Of a DNA stretch of 64,000 nt, positions 1 to 12,100 are shown in pieces. The DNA comes from Amblyornis subalaris (lineage: Eukaryota; Chordata; Aves; Passeriformes; Ptilonorhynchidae), in assembly GCA_018881555.1 (NCBI GenBank), contig JACAXG010000093.1:2810696-2874695 (forward strand). The letters run 5' to 3'. The notes below the pieces were generated by a model. That model saw only the letters and a list, made by a program, of their open reading frames with translations. It was not told the DNA's origin and ran no database searches. A program made the position numbers and the translations under genes. How positions within the stretch are numbered: position 1 is the first letter of the stretch; every line of letters begins with the position of its first letter.

Positions 1-2062
1 AAATCTGTAATGTTGATTTTTGCTGCTTCTAAACCCATTATCAGATNATTGGGGAATTTTTAAAGTCTATTAGTTGACTTGCTCAGTTGTTTTTACTGTA
101 ATTTGTTAAAATTTCCAATGGCAGTAAGGAAGATTTTTAGACTTNGGGGCTGTTTATTTTTTGAGTGGATGGGTCAGTACGAGCTATGAAGAAAGAGGCT
201 GTGTTTTGTACAGATNTGAGAGAGCTGATGAGCAAAGTCTGCATGGAATCAGATTTATAGGTGAAAGAAAAATGGGATTGGAGCTGGCAAGTGTTGTTTT
301 TCCTGGGTTCAGTGCTCTCTCATTCATTGGCAAATAAAATATCTCAACTCTGTGGAATATTTAATGATAAAAATCATCCTTGCCAACACAAGATTAAATA
401 ATAAATTCTGAAAATTAAAAATACTGGCAACACAAATATGTCATAAGTGAAGAATAACCCATCTCTCCTCTTCAACAGATGTATTAAAGCAAAGAAAGGT
501 TTTAGCTGATTTTTTTAGTGCTAGAAAATCTACTTCTGGCAGTGAATTCATATTTGCCACTTTGCAGATGCAGAGATTTTTTTGAGCAGGAAGACAAGAG
601 AAATACCTGTTTATTGTGTTGTATTTATGTGAAAAAAACTAACCAAGCAGTGAATTTCAGTCACTGGAGACTGTTTGTTGTTATTACACAGAAGCATCCT
701 CAAGGATTTATTGGGTTGTGCATATTTATCTGTTCCTATTGGATCGAGTGGTTTATAACAAACTTGGAAGTACAGGTTAAATTATATCATGTTCCTTATT
801 ATGTATAAATTCATTTTGGTTTATGCATAAAATAAGTAAATNAAAAGAATAGCTCTGAATTCTTTATATTATTAGAGGTTATTGTCAGAATAAAAACAAA
901 AGCTGAAGTAATGAGATTTCTTTGTTGTTCACCTTTTGTGCTTTGGTAGCCACTGCAATTGAAGGGATTGGGAAATAAAGGAATTTCTTCCATGACTGGC
1001 TGGCTTTACTCTTTTCAAGGCAAATNTCTGGTTACAGAAGTAGGTGATACCAATCCTTGGTTACAGGTATCACACTGACATTTTTATTAACTGACATGAG
1101 TTGCAGGAGAACTGATGCTGAAATATTTTGATTTTATCTCGTTTTAAAATATTTTTTACATTCTGAGCCAAGTTCATTCTTCCTCTAATTTTTAACTTTA
1201 ATTTCAGCATATCTGTGGTTTCAAATAAAATTTCAAGGTGCAGTCTGGGCACTCACGTTGTCTGGGTTGACTCCTACAAGGGTCTTTCCATTTGATTTTT
1301 GCTGCCCTTTCTTTTCTATCCCTGAAGGATCTCTGCTTACATAAACCAAGAATCTACTTCCAGCACTTCAAAGCATTTCTTTTCCTAGTAATCNTCTCTT
1401 AAACATGATTTAACAAACTTGAATTAGTAATAAAATAATTTCATTTCTTTTGAAAGCTGAATGCAAAGCTGTAGCAATCTCTGTAGAATTTCATCTTGAA
1501 ATTTACTCTGTCATTTATAGAAAAGGCAAAAACTGTGCAGAGAAAGTCTGCTGTTACATTCCTAATGTGACAAAAGCAAGTGAAGATATCCACTTCCACC
1601 CCAGCAGAATCCTTTTTCCNTGGGGAAGGAAGAAAATAGAATTGCAGATGGATTGAAACTTTTCAGCACATTTTTCTCTCCTCTTCTTTGTCTGCCTAAA
1701 TATTCTTTTATAGAGAGAGAGCTCTGTCATTTATTGAGTGGGACTGAGCTTTTAAATATAAAATTGAGGCAGATTGTGTTGAGGAGGAGATAAGTTCCTT
1801 TGTAGAAGGGCAAAGGGGATAGAAATGCAGTTTATCTCTGGTGAGATCTTTTTAGCCAATATTCTNTTATGGAATATTTTTAATGTACATGCTAAGTAGC
1901 CTCTGTCCTCTGAATTGGGGCTGCAGCTGCACTGCAGATATTTTCAGTTACCTTAAAGCTGTGTCTGTGGTGAAGCATTTGATACCTTTAAAGTGTATTA
2001 AGTCACATTTACTCTTTATTAAAGGCCTAAGTTAATTAAAGTTCTCGTTTGTGTGTTTACAG
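1..2062 (+). other. UROS intron, 5' part of window
   Basis: AT-rich sequence upstream of the first recognised UROS exon. I looked for the preceding UROS exon (the GNAEKLAE region) and did not find it. The open frames at 518-808 and 1450-1656 have no recognisable domain. No repeat family was recognised. Confidence 0.6.
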
Positions 2063-2146
2063 GAGAGAAACCCAATTCCTCAGCTCTCCTATTTCCTTGT
2101 GGAGCCCTGAAAAGAGAAGTACTTCCTACAGTGCTCAGAGAAAAAG
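2063..2146 (+). CDS. UROS: UROS exon A (LLFPCG exon)
   Basis: Acceptor tttacag at 2056-2062. The first two bases finish a split Arg codon, then [19 protein letters not shown] follows, with the rest of the segment ending in K and one base of a Gly codon. The donor is gttgaa, a weak but acceptable site. The match to the vertebrate UROS segment around LLFPCG is clear. Confidence 0.9.
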
Positions 2147-3932
2147 GTTGAACTTCCCCTGGAGACTCATTTTAATTAGTCAGTTATGAGAAAAGTTGTA
2201 TCTAAAGCTTGTGAACCAAATTTGACTAAGTGAAAATGGAACTTGCTGTGAAGTTGGCTGCAAGGGAGAGGATGGGAGAAAACACTGGGAGGTTGGATGG
2301 CTGCCCACAGCCCCAGGACATACAAATCCTTCACAGAGCTTTTATGTGTCTTAGCCTGGAATAGTTACACTTAAGTGCAATTAGTGTGTTGTGAGTGCTT
2401 AATTGCAATAATAGGAATCGATGAAACCCTGTTTAATTATGACTGCATATCCTGATTGCAGGCATCCCCCTGGAAAGCCTCACTGTTTATCAAACAAGCC
2501 AACGCCCTGATCTGCAGGAATCCCTGAGCAGTTACTTCTCACAGCAGGTACTGGGCACTGCTGCAGTTTGAGATTTTCTGAGGCAGGTGACAATACCTTC
2601 CAGGATNTTGGTGTAGCTGAAATATCACTGGACTTCTTTGCTGTGCATCACAAATCAGAAACCAGTAGTGCTCTGCCCTACACAGTTTGTGTTCCTTCTC
2701 TAATTATTCTGTCTANGAATGCNTTCCACNATCCCAGGTTGCTCCAAGCCCTGTCCAACCTGGCCTTGGACACTTCTAGGGATGGGACAGCCANAGCTTC
2801 TCTGGGCAACCTGTGCCAGGGCCTCCCCACCCTCACAGGGAACAATTCCTTCCCAATATCCCATCTAACCCTCCCCTTGGTNAGTGGGAAGCCNTTCCCT
2901 GTGTCCTGTCCCCAGTTGCCAAGGCACTGCTGGCAGAGNGAGTGAGCTGTGCCAACCTCTGTTTCCTTTCACCCAGGGAATCCCTGCAAGTGTCGTGTTC
3001 TTCAGCCCTTCTGGTGTCAAATTCTGCCTCCAGCACATCCAGAAGCTTTCAGGGGATTTGATCAACCAAGTCAAGGTACCTTCTCTTAAAAAGGGTGGAA
3101 TACGATAGGGAGTAAATGTGGGGTGGGTGATGGGATAGGAAGGCTGTTACAACCACTGCAAACCTTGGTTTTCTCTTCTGTGTTTATTTCCCTGAAACAC
3201 CCCCCCCCAGATTATAGCAAATACAAATGTTATTATATAGNATTATAGAATCCCNGAATNGTTTGGGTTGGAAGGGGCCTTAAAAATCATCTCATGCCAC
3301 CCCCCTGCCATGGGCAGGGACACCTTCCACTGTCCCACATTGCTCCAAGCCCCATCCAGACTGGCCTTGGTTGAATTTAGCTGAGAGCCTGTTTTAAAAA
3401 ACGAAATTGCTTTCACCTGGAGTATTTTCCCCAACCAATTTTCCCCATCTCCCTTGGGATAGACTTTATTTTCTCTTAGTGTTATGAGAGTGNGAGTAGT
3501 TTTTGCTGGAACCAGGCTGGAGCTGATTAAAATTCCTCTCACTTCCCCTGTTCTGGGGGACTGAGAGCTTTCAGTGTTTGTAAGGGCGAGATAAATATTA
3601 ATTTTCCCTAAGTAATTTCTAAGTAGCTCCATTGATGGGTGNGTTTTAACACTGCAAATCTTCAACCTGGAGCGGTCAGTGCTGTTCAGGAAGCTGAGAG
3701 CTGTGAGAGTCGATAACTGGGAGAACACTTCACTAAGTGATGATGCTGTGCCTGACCATTNGAAGTGTAAATGTTGTCGTTCCAGTTTGCTGCCATCGGT
3801 CCCAGCACGGCAGAGGCCATGGAAGCAGCCGGGATCGCCGTGAGCTGCACTGCAGGGAGCCCCACTCCCCAGGAGCTGGCAGCTGGCATCCACAGAGCCC
3901 TGCACCCCCAGAACTGCTCCTTNCCTGAATGA
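2063..3932 (+). CDS. UROS: Uroporphyrinogen-III synthase, 3' four coding exons (partial gene)
   Basis: UROS cyclises hydroxymethylbilane to uroporphyrinogen III in the cytosol, inverting ring D; it is the fourth enzyme of heme synthesis. Four plus-strand exons join in frame (2063-2146, 2462-2547, 2977-3075, 3786-3932) and encode about the last 138 residues, from roughly residue 130 of the ~265-residue family protein to the stop. Landmarks read from the sequence are [14 protein letters not shown], the LTVYQT segment, [32 protein letters not shown] and [11 protein letters not shown], in the order known for vertebrate UROS. Introns are phase 1, 1, 0 and 0. The first visible exon starts inside a codon, so upstream exons lie left of position 1; none was recognised in 1-2062. 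The last-exon N at 3923 leaves one residue undefined (Phe or Leu). The gene converges on EDRF1. Confidence 0.93.
2462..2547 (+). CDS. UROS: UROS exon B (TVYQT exon)
   Basis: Acceptor gattgcag, donor gtactg. The exon encodes [17 protein letters not shown] and continues to SYFSQQ, ending in phase 0. It continues the phase left by the 2063-2146 exon. Confidence 0.92.
2710..2920 (-). mobile_element. CR1 LINE 3' fragment in UROS intron
   Basis: The segment carries the avian CR1 signature read in antisense: cccaggttgctccaagccc, then a block equivalent to cttggacacttctagggatg, then the ccttcccaatatccc block. It ends about 60 bases before the FFSPSG exon of UROS. Several N bases fall inside it. Confidence 0.88.
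2977..3075 (+). CDS. UROS: UROS exon C (FFSPSG exon)
   Basis: Acceptor tttcacccag, donor gtacct, 33 codons in phase 0. It encodes [19 protein letters not shown] and ends LINQVK. FFSPSG is a conserved UROS motif. The exon sits between two CR1 insertions of the same orientation. Confidence 0.95.
3241..3371 (-). mobile_element. CR1 LINE 3' tail in UROS intron
   Basis: Antisense CR1 tail: the terminal attatagaatcc motif is followed by gtttgggttggaagg, catgggcagggacacc and ttgctccaagccccatcc. It is truncated at about 3371 inside the conserved CR1 3' block. Confidence 0.88.
3786..3932 (+). CDS. UROS: UROS last coding exon and stop
   Basis: Acceptor gtcgttccag, 48 codons plus TGA at 3930-3932. It encodes [20 protein letters not shown], then [17 protein letters not shown]. 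The C-terminus (after HPQNCS) differs from mammals, as is usual for this tail. Confidence 0.94.
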   Translation, partial: FAAIGPSTAEAMEAAGIAVSCTAGSPTPQELAAGIHRALHPQNCSXPE

Positions 3933-4523
3933 GAGCCCAGCCTGCCCAGCAACGTCAATATGGTGCTGCAGGAGGGTTTTTTCCAATTTGGACACTTCTC
4001 GTCCTGCAAGAAAGTGNTTTTTGGGAATATGCAACACTGTCCTTGTCAGGGATTGGTGTGAGAAGGTTGCACCTAAATTTTTAAGAAATGTGGAATCTGT
4101 CCAGCATCTCTTAAGCATCCAGCTCTTCCCCTTTCCTCATGTGAGCAATGTGAGTATTTTATGCTTGAAAAGCAGCTGTGAACACTCAGACACTGAAATC
4201 TGTCCCACATCTCACCTCAGGTATCCTCCAGCACACAGGTCAGGTTTTAGCTTCTCTGTATGATCAGTTTTGCTTGCACATCTTCTTTTGTAGGGAAAAC
4301 CCCCACATTCCAATGAAGTATTTTCTTTTGTAAACCTGTTTATTGTGCTGCTTTTGAAATATTTGTATGGAAATACAAATTTGATTGTAGATGCTTAGTG
4401 GAATAGAAAAATTCTTGCAGTGATGTTGCACTGTGTGGGGCTAGTTCAGGTCAGCTGTACAGGGTCTTAAAAATTAGGTTTTGGTTTCTGTTCCTGTAAA
4501 GAAGGAGGATTTATTAACAGAGA

Positions 4524-4529
4524 AATAAA
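4524..4529 (+). terminator. Candidate UROS polyadenylation signal (proximal)
   Basis: AATAAA about 590 bases after the UROS stop, followed by AT- and GT-containing sequence. Transcript data would be needed to choose between this and the site at 5088. Confidence 0.4.
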
Positions 4530-4994
4530 CTGGCTTATCAGAGTTAATAATGGTGTTAGAGTTGTCTGTTCTGGATGTGGTTTGTGCGTTAATTGTTTAT
4601 CTCCGAAAAGGGAAAAATAATCCTATTTAGCACTAATGCCAGGGGGTGCACAGGAGATTTGAATCATAATATACTCCCATTTATAATCCTCCTGAAAGTC
4701 ATTTGTGGTGTTAGCACAGTGCTGAGGTTCCTGGAATTACAGAGAAACCCTCATTTGCTGTGCAGTTCAGCTTAATTCTGAGCATGGGACATTAATTTCC
4801 AACCAGGGGAGAGGCTCCATGCCTGGAACAAGAGGGAACCTGAGCCTGGTTCTGCTCCTATAAACTGAAGTAATTCCAGAGGGTGGGGTGGGTTCATCAG
4901 TCNCCCTGGGCACAGCAAGACAAGGGTTTGGCTCTACAAAGGACTGCCCTCTGTGGCGATGAAATGGAATCTCAGAAGGATACAAAGTGCTGGA

Positions 4995-5057
4995 AGATCA
5001 TAGAANCCCAGGGTGGNTTGGGGTGGAAGGGAGCTNAAAGCTCATCTAGTTCCATNT
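4995..5057 (-). mobile_element. Short CR1 3' tail
   Basis: About 60 bases of antisense CR1 terminus (gatcatagaa, then ggtttgggg-like and ggaaggga words, then ctcatctagttccat). It lies between the two candidate UROS poly(A) signals. Confidence 0.7.
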
Positions 5058-5087
5058 GCATACATGTAAAACCCACTTCTACCTTTA

Positions 5088-5093
5088 AATAAA
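5088..5093 (+). terminator. Candidate UROS polyadenylation signal (distal)
   Basis: AATAAA followed directly by a GT-rich stretch (gtggtttatactgttct), a typical downstream element arrangement. Use of this site would put the CR1 tail at 4995-5057 inside the UROS 3' UTR. Confidence 0.4.
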
Positions 5094-5370
5094 GTGGTTT
5101 ATACTGTTCTACAATAATGAAGCACATTGATCTGTAGAACATTAGAACATCAGAACATTAGAACATCAGATGTTGAAATTGTTCCAAAATACATCTTCAA
5201 ATAATGCATATTTGCAAAAAAACAGGCCTCGCCTCCTGAGGTAAGATCTTAGTGTTAGGCTGGAGTTTAGAGGTTGTTTTCTGCCTTTCAAATAATTTTA
5301 ATTCTGTTGAGNAATTTGCTGCTCTGAGGAGGGTCATAACCAAAAAAAACAAGGCAGACTGATGAGTTCA

Positions 5371-5978
5371 TATTTAATAAATAATTTTTTATTTAAAAAT
5401 ATCCTCTNGTTTATTCACAGTTTCAAGTCTGAAAAAGATAATACTATTCTTGATCAATTGCAACACAGCTGAAACCATTCACTTTCCAAAACAAAATCCC
5501 AGAGATGGCTGATAAATTGCAAGAGTCACATCAAAGCTAGAAAGGCACAGGTTTTTGTGCAGGAACGTCCCTGGGATTAAATAGTGCATCCACATATTCC
5601 ACAGAAATCTCCTGGTACAACTTGGGCTGCAGTGCTCCAAGGCAGCCGTGCTTACAAAACATATTTCATTAAATAGCAAACCACAGCAGCTGTGAGCTTA
5701 CATCTTTATGCAAAACGTGGATATATCACTGCAAGAAAAAAAAAAAAAAACAGGAATTTCTCCACGGTGAAAAACAGTTACGTTTTTATCTCCGGAACTC
5801 CGACTTGGCATTTCGCACAAAGAAACGCTGGGAGCTGAACAGCCAGAGCTTTGTGGGGATAAAAAGGAATCGGTGTGCTTTGCCAGATGTACAATGGAAC
5901 ACAGTGAGTACGAACATCCCATGGGAACAGCCGNTGCTCCCACGCAAGGCACTGGTGCTGCCGCCGGCGGCGCTCCGC
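5371..5978 (-). other. EDRF1: EDRF1 3' UTR (inferred)
   Basis: Sequence between the EDRF1 stop and the two minus-strand AATAAA hexamers at 5410-5415 and 5388-5393. Cleavage would fall near 5365-5395. It contains an A16 run on the plus strand near 5735-5750 and no other feature. Confidence 0.6.
5388..5415 (-). terminator. EDRF1: EDRF1 polyadenylation signals (two AATAAA)
   Basis: Two minus-strand AATAAA hexamers, at 5410-5415 and 5388-5393, lie about 570-590 bases beyond the EDRF1 stop in a very AT-rich stretch. Confidence 0.55.
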
Positions 5979-6150
5979 TCACTGCATGGCCCCGGGAGTG
6001 CCGTCGCTCCTTGGAGCCAGCTGCTCCAGCAAACTCAGCATGAGATCTGTGCGTTCCAGCAGGGACAGCCCCTTGTTGGCAGTGGCACGAAGCAGCAGGG
6101 AGTAAACCTGCTTGTTTGTTTTCAGAAGTGCCTCTTCCTCGTTAGAGCCC
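5979..6150 (-). CDS. EDRF1: EDRF1 last coding exon and stop
   Basis: Residues 1173-1229, EEEALLKTNKQVYSLLLRAT, ANKGLSLLERTDLMLSLLEQ, then a diverged tail GAMQ and TGA at 5981-5979. Human EDRF1 also ends AVQ. The plus-strand ORF across this exon is a shadow. Confidence 0.94.
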
Positions 6151-9100
6151 CTACGGAGAGAGCAGAGAATGCAGACTCTTCACCTGATCGCAACTCTTTA
6201 TTCTGCAAATTAGCAATATTATTAACTAATATTGATGAGTATCCCTGTGGATATCCTCAGCCCCCACACTCCCTGCTTTTCACGGCACTGCAGTCAGAGC
6301 ATTCTGTTTATACCGCAGGAAGGAGCATAAAATGTAAATAAAAACGATACAAAATGTACAAGCAGCAGTCAGGTTAATTGCAAGTGCTTCAAGAATGACT
6401 GAGAAATGCTGAAGCAAATTAAATTNGTCACACACTTGGCAGGAATCAGACAGGTTCATTTATTAAACAGAACAGGTAGTCAATAAAAAGCCACTGAAAT
6501 GCAAAGTATTTCTGGGATAAGTTACAAGTATTCCCAGAACAAAGACTTTCAATTACTTTCAATTACTTTTCCCCTCCGATTTGCACAGCCAAGTTTTGTT
6601 CTGCTCACGATTCCACTTTGGGAGGGTAAAACTCTCCTTCCATCCACTTTTACTGCCAGTCTGCAAGTTCCTCTATCAAACATTCATTTTCCCACATGTT
6701 CTGTTCTCTGCCAAAGTGCACCTGAGACCCTGAAGCAGCATTTGTGAGCTCCAATTTCCTCCCTTTTCAGCCCATTATTAAAACAGAAGACAGAGCTTAT
6801 CCTCTGCAAGGCAGAAGGGAGGAAATGCACACAGGATGTGCAGAAGGCACAAGAAAGGTTAAATGAAAGGTGGTTTTTAAGCTTGGCCTTAAAGTTTCAA
6901 GAAGTTAAAATATATTTAACAGTCCCATTTCACAGCATTGAAACTGTAACATGTTCCCTGTGTGGAATCTTCAGTGCAGAAGATGATGATGAGGTAAATG
7001 TGGGGGTAAAAACCTTCCAAAACAAAAAATGGGGAGTTTTTTGTTTCACAACACTTGCCCATAAAACAGCAGAACTAAACCCATTTACTCAGTTACCCGT
7101 GACACCTGCTTGGTAACACATAAATGATCCTTTAAGCCTCTGTGTTTCACATATTCAGATTGCCACCTTGTGGAAGCTCTATTTTAGGAGGTGAAAGCTC
7201 CTAACACTGCCTGAAGCACAGCTAAAACACACAGGCTGTCTTCTCACCTCATATTTTCTATTTGCCAGTCTCCCACTATCAGCAGACAACTTCCTGTGCA
7301 CAATGAACTCATTTCACAGTTTACTTTTAGCAAAACAGCTCTTNCATCAGCAGTGCTTCAATTCCCAAAACTATTAACCCAACTTCCAAACCTAAAAATC
7401 CTCTAGAAGTAATACCACATTTTCATAACTTTACATTACATTAGAAAGAGCTGCTGCAATCACACACTTGCTGCTGAGGGAATAAAAGGTATTTTCTGGG
7501 TCCCAAAAGGAGCACCACACACATTCAAATCAAACTAACAGGAGTGGTGTAAGGAATTTCCTGCCACTCCAAATCTCAACATCTCTTCAAGGTCAACACA
7601 AAANAGAGAAATCTGGTTTGTCCTGAATCCCAGCAGCAAGACTGACTGCTTTTTCATTCCATTAGGAATCAGTAAATTCTCTGACACCAGTGCACATCTG
7701 CCCCATATACATCCCTCTCTATGTGCAGCACTACTGATGCACCTCTATTTCTTCTCAAGTGTTCTGCTTGCCAAAGCACACTGACATTTTATCAGCAAGA
7801 TGTATCAAGAGATCAGCAGCACACAGCAGCTTCTCCCCCAGGAACTCTGAAGTGCTCTGTCACACATGAATCCCAGTGACAGTCAGGATAAAGGATACCA
7901 AACTTCAACTCACCCAATCTTTTTTTTGGTCGAAGTTAACAATTTAATGGATTGGAGGAGAAGGAAAGACATTCTGGACTCAAAAATCCCGAGGAGTTTC
8001 AAGANTTCCTCTTTGTTAAGGCCTGCAGAGGGATCGTTGGCTGCCAGGCTCTCGGCAGGACTTTTCTCCTTGCTTACCTAAAGGAGAGAAACAACCAAAA
8101 ACCATTTCACTCAACTCCACCTTTTAAACACAGCAAATGAGTCAGAAGGTGAAGCTCACTCTTGAAGGTGAGCTGACTCTTACAGGAGTTTTACATGTGT
8201 TGCCCAAATTGCCAGCAAGGGACAAACACACATCAGCACATCCTGCAAGTAATTATCGACTGAGGCATCAGGAACATACTCATACTAGCTACAGATAACC
8301 CTCCACATTTTAACATTTAAATATTAAATATACCAGACAGAGAGAACTTTTTTTTATTATATATAGATTCTGAAGTTCTTAGAGAAGACTTTTAAGGAAT
8401 AAGAGCTGTTCAAGGGATATCAGAGTTGCACAGGAAGAAGCTCATTCACACAGTCAGGCACTCNAGATCTGTACACAAACATGTTTTAATCCATCTCTGG
8501 ATCTTATTCTAGAGGACTACTTTTTATCCACTTGCAGGCTAGGGGAGAATTGCAATACATTCTAACTCTGTCCACACTCTTTAAGCAACAAGCTCTATGG
8601 AAAAGTAACCAAGGAATANTTTAACTGCCAAATGACCAGTTTTTGGTGAAGGCACAAACCAGAAGGGAGCAGCTATCACACCACTTTATGTTTCTTTACC
8701 TGTTCACTTTCTGCCACAAGCTCCTTCCTGATCAGCTGGAATGCACCCTTGGTTTTGGTCATTATATCAAGGGCCCCAGACAGAGTCTTTAATTTCCCAG
8801 CACTGCTGTTCTGACCTAAAAAAAAAAAAAAAAAAAATACAAATGGCTTACATTACAGACTGTACTTTTTTCTTCCATGCAAAGATTTCAAGAGTTCAGG
8901 AAAAAAGCACATGCTGCCCTAGTCNGCTGAAAACCAGTAAGATAAAAGTGCCTTGTCTCCTCTCTTGAGGAAAATTCTATTCTGAGNAGCAGATAACTAC
9001 ATTATATATGAGTGCAGGAGTAATCTAAAAATGAAACTAAGTAGGTAGTGGTAGTTTGGAAAGCTGTTGTAAGCCAGAGCTGCACTTACTGGCCATCTGG

Positions 9101-12100
9101 AATTCTGCAAAGGCCACTCTTTCCAGCTGCACACGCAGGAACTCACAGGGTGCATCCTTCAGGAGCTGGAAGAGTCGCACTGCTTTGCTGTAATGGAGAT
9201 CAGCAAGGACACGGTGCTGCTTCCTCAGGTGTTCATCACCAACCTGCACTCAGAGTAGGGCACAGAGTAAATCCCCACCACTTTGTATGTTCATGAGTAG
9301 CCATTGGAAANGTTTACTTGGAGACTGTTGTGAAATAGCACACATTTCTTTGGTTAAATAGTTTAAATAAATATATCCCAGCTACAGGGATATATGAATA
9401 AATATATATATAAGAATAAATGTCAATCTCCACACACACTGGAGGTGCCAAGGATGGAATCTATGCAGAAAACCAAACCAGTGTGGACCAATACCTGGTT
9501 CCTGAGGCAGCTGTGGTACATTGAAGCCAGCCTGTGGTGGATGGTGGCAGCCCGGTACTGGCACAGGGGCTGTCGCTCAGACTCTGTATCAACATCACAG
9601 TACTTCAGGGACTTCATCATGGCTTCACTGACTTCCTTCTCTATCTACAAAATAATAAATAGATGCACTCCGAATTGAATAAAAAATCCCTGGAGAGGGA
9701 CTTTTCACAAGGGCATGTAGTGATAGGACGAGGGGGAATGGCATTAAGCTGAAGGAGGAAGGATTTAGATTAGATATTGGGAAGAAATGCTTCCCGGTGA
9801 GGGTGGGGAGGCCCTGGCACAGGTTGCCCAGAGAAGCTGTGGCTGCCCCATCCCTGGAAGTGTCCAAGGCCAGNTTGGACAGGGCTTGGAGCAACCTGGG
9901 ATAGTAGAAGGTGTCTCTGCCCATGGAACAGGATGGTCTTGAAGGTCCCTTCCAACCCAAACCATTGTGTGATTCTACAATTCCAATACCAATTTTNCTC
10001 CCCGTTCAGTTTTTCAGGACAACAACAGTGCATTTTTTCCAGATACAATGAATGCCCTTTGTTACCTGTTCCTGAGCCTTTCTTGATAAGGGAGCATAAT
10101 CCTGCTGCAGAGTTGCCATAGTGAAGTAAGTCGTAGACAGCTCCCAGTTCACAGAATCCCAAACAGCTGGATGCACATCCCTCTTACCCAGAGACCTTAA
10201 TGCCTTCAGGTAGTAGTCAATAGCCTACAAATAACAAAATCATGCACATACACAGTTACTGCCTGCATTTATAGCAAGTAGAAATTAATTTCCTTTTACG
10301 CATTCTCAAGGAATTCTCAAAATATCTGAGCCTTCTCCAGTATTTCCCATTTGATAATATCTTTGATCCCGACCATACAATTCTCTCTCTCTGTGTGGGG
10401 CACTGCATTGTTTAAAATATCAGCATTGAAATCAACCTCAACACCACCACCAAAGCCTACACAGCAAGGATTAGGATAGTATGGAAGCAGGAGAGCTATC
10501 CCAAGTTATTCCACCCACACTTAAACATATTTACCAAAGTAGTCACAAGTATTTCACAGTAAAAGGCATATTGGGGTCTGGGCCCTGCTAAAACCAGTGA
10601 GGTGTTACCTTATTGTAGTAAAGGGCCTCTTCTGGGGAAAACTCCCTTTTGAAGTCCCCTTCAGCTGCACAGTGGGCCTGGGCACAGATCCTCATCAGCC
10701 TCCCCGTGTTGCACAGCAGAAGGGCAGCATTGGTGGCATCATCAATGGACTCGAAATTCTGAATTCCTTCTTCAAAGCACGAGAAACTTTTCTTCCAGAG
10801 CTGCTGCTCCGTCGTTGAGACATTTTTACTCACTAGGGGGGAAGGCACAAGGCTTAGAGACTCACTCAAATTCCTCAGAGGTACTGAACAAACACTTCCA
10901 TCATGTCTCTCTCATAAACTACCTTTTAGAATTTAAGGGTGGTGAATGATTCTGAAGATCCCATTCATGGAAAATACTCCTAAGACTTCCATATGTCTGA
11001 GGGTTTAATACCTGGAGTACACTATTACACATACTATGCTTCCAAAAGAATTTCAAAAGACATGACACACAAACCACCAGGAAGTTAACGGGATAAACCA
11101 GATTTGGTTTGTGCAGTAATAATTCAGGGTATTGGAGTCACTTCTATAAACTTTCAGTATGAAACAAATGAAATGTGACTTTTACAGACAGGTAAAATTC
11201 AGTATTTTAAGCTTTGACTTCACCTCAACTTCTGCAAAAACCCAGAGATGATGACAAATCACAAAAGTGGAAGTCCAAGCCAAAATCCTTCAAATATTAC
11301 TTGGACAAAGGTCACAGTGAACAGCTGGTATTTGGGAAACTGGAGCTGTTTACACTCAACTATCAGCAGCTCATTTGTTCTAGTTTATGTAACTCTTACT
11401 CTTAGACAAGACATTATTGGGTTTGCTTTCAAAAACAAAACCCCACTGAATACCTCACCCTATGAAGAAGCTTTTCCTCAAAAAAACCCCACCAAAATAA
11501 ACCAGAAGGAAAGCTTCCAAGGATTTACTTGCCAAAAAATTCACAGGCTGACTTTACTGAAGCTATTCTTATGTTTAAATTAAGCTGCTGCTTGTTCATG
11601 CTGGGCTAAACCAAACACATCAAGAATGTAACATGCCCTCCCTTTCACACCAGAGTTTAAAGTTCCCCTCGTGGTGTTTTGAGGGCATTCTACACATTTT
11701 AAAGGAATTTCTCCAAAGCCATATACTTCATTATTCTGTTTAGGCTCAATTAACTACAGCGTAAAAGCCACGGTAATCTATTGTAGACAAATAATTACAA
11801 TGGACATTAAAAAACTGCAAAGTCATTTAAATGTCCTCTTTATAATCAGAAATAGTCGAGATTTTTCATACTGTTAGTGAAGTTGATCACTGCTGCAGCT
11901 CCATGAAATAGTCAGGAATGAGAAAAGGATACTTGCCCACTCTCTCTGTCTGCACTGCAGCCGCCTGGTTCATGTAGAACACTCCGATCTCATTCCTGAT
12001 ATTTCCCATCCTCTTGAGCACCTGGATGTGCTGCTCTGGGTTTTGGCTTTTTAAATTACTGAAGAGCAGGATTTCGTAAGCTGCCTCATAGCATTTACAG

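Larger units (their letters stand above)
3933..5370. other. UROS 3' UTR and convergent UROS-EDRF1 interval
   Basis: No protein-coding exon was found. In human this interval holds MMP21; here there is no metzincin zinc motif (HExxHxxGxxH) and no hemopexin-like segment in any frame. Contents are the UROS 3' UTR, two candidate poly(A) signals, a short CR1 tail near 5000 and a small duplicated 16-bp word at 5137-5169 (agaacattagaacatc twice). Confidence 0.75.

Noticed and set aside
1450..1656. Possible upstream UROS exon
   Set aside because: The translation does not resemble the UROS segment preceding the LLFPCG exon, and no acceptor and donor pair gives the needed phase.
3243..4118. 291-codon minus-strand ORF
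   Set aside because: It runs across a CR1 tail, a UROS intron and the last UROS exon in antisense and has several N bases. No domain.
5805..6341. 178-codon plus-strand ORF
   Set aside because: It lies opposite the last EDRF1 exon and its flanks, with no family similarity; the minus-strand reading matches EDRF1 codon by codon.
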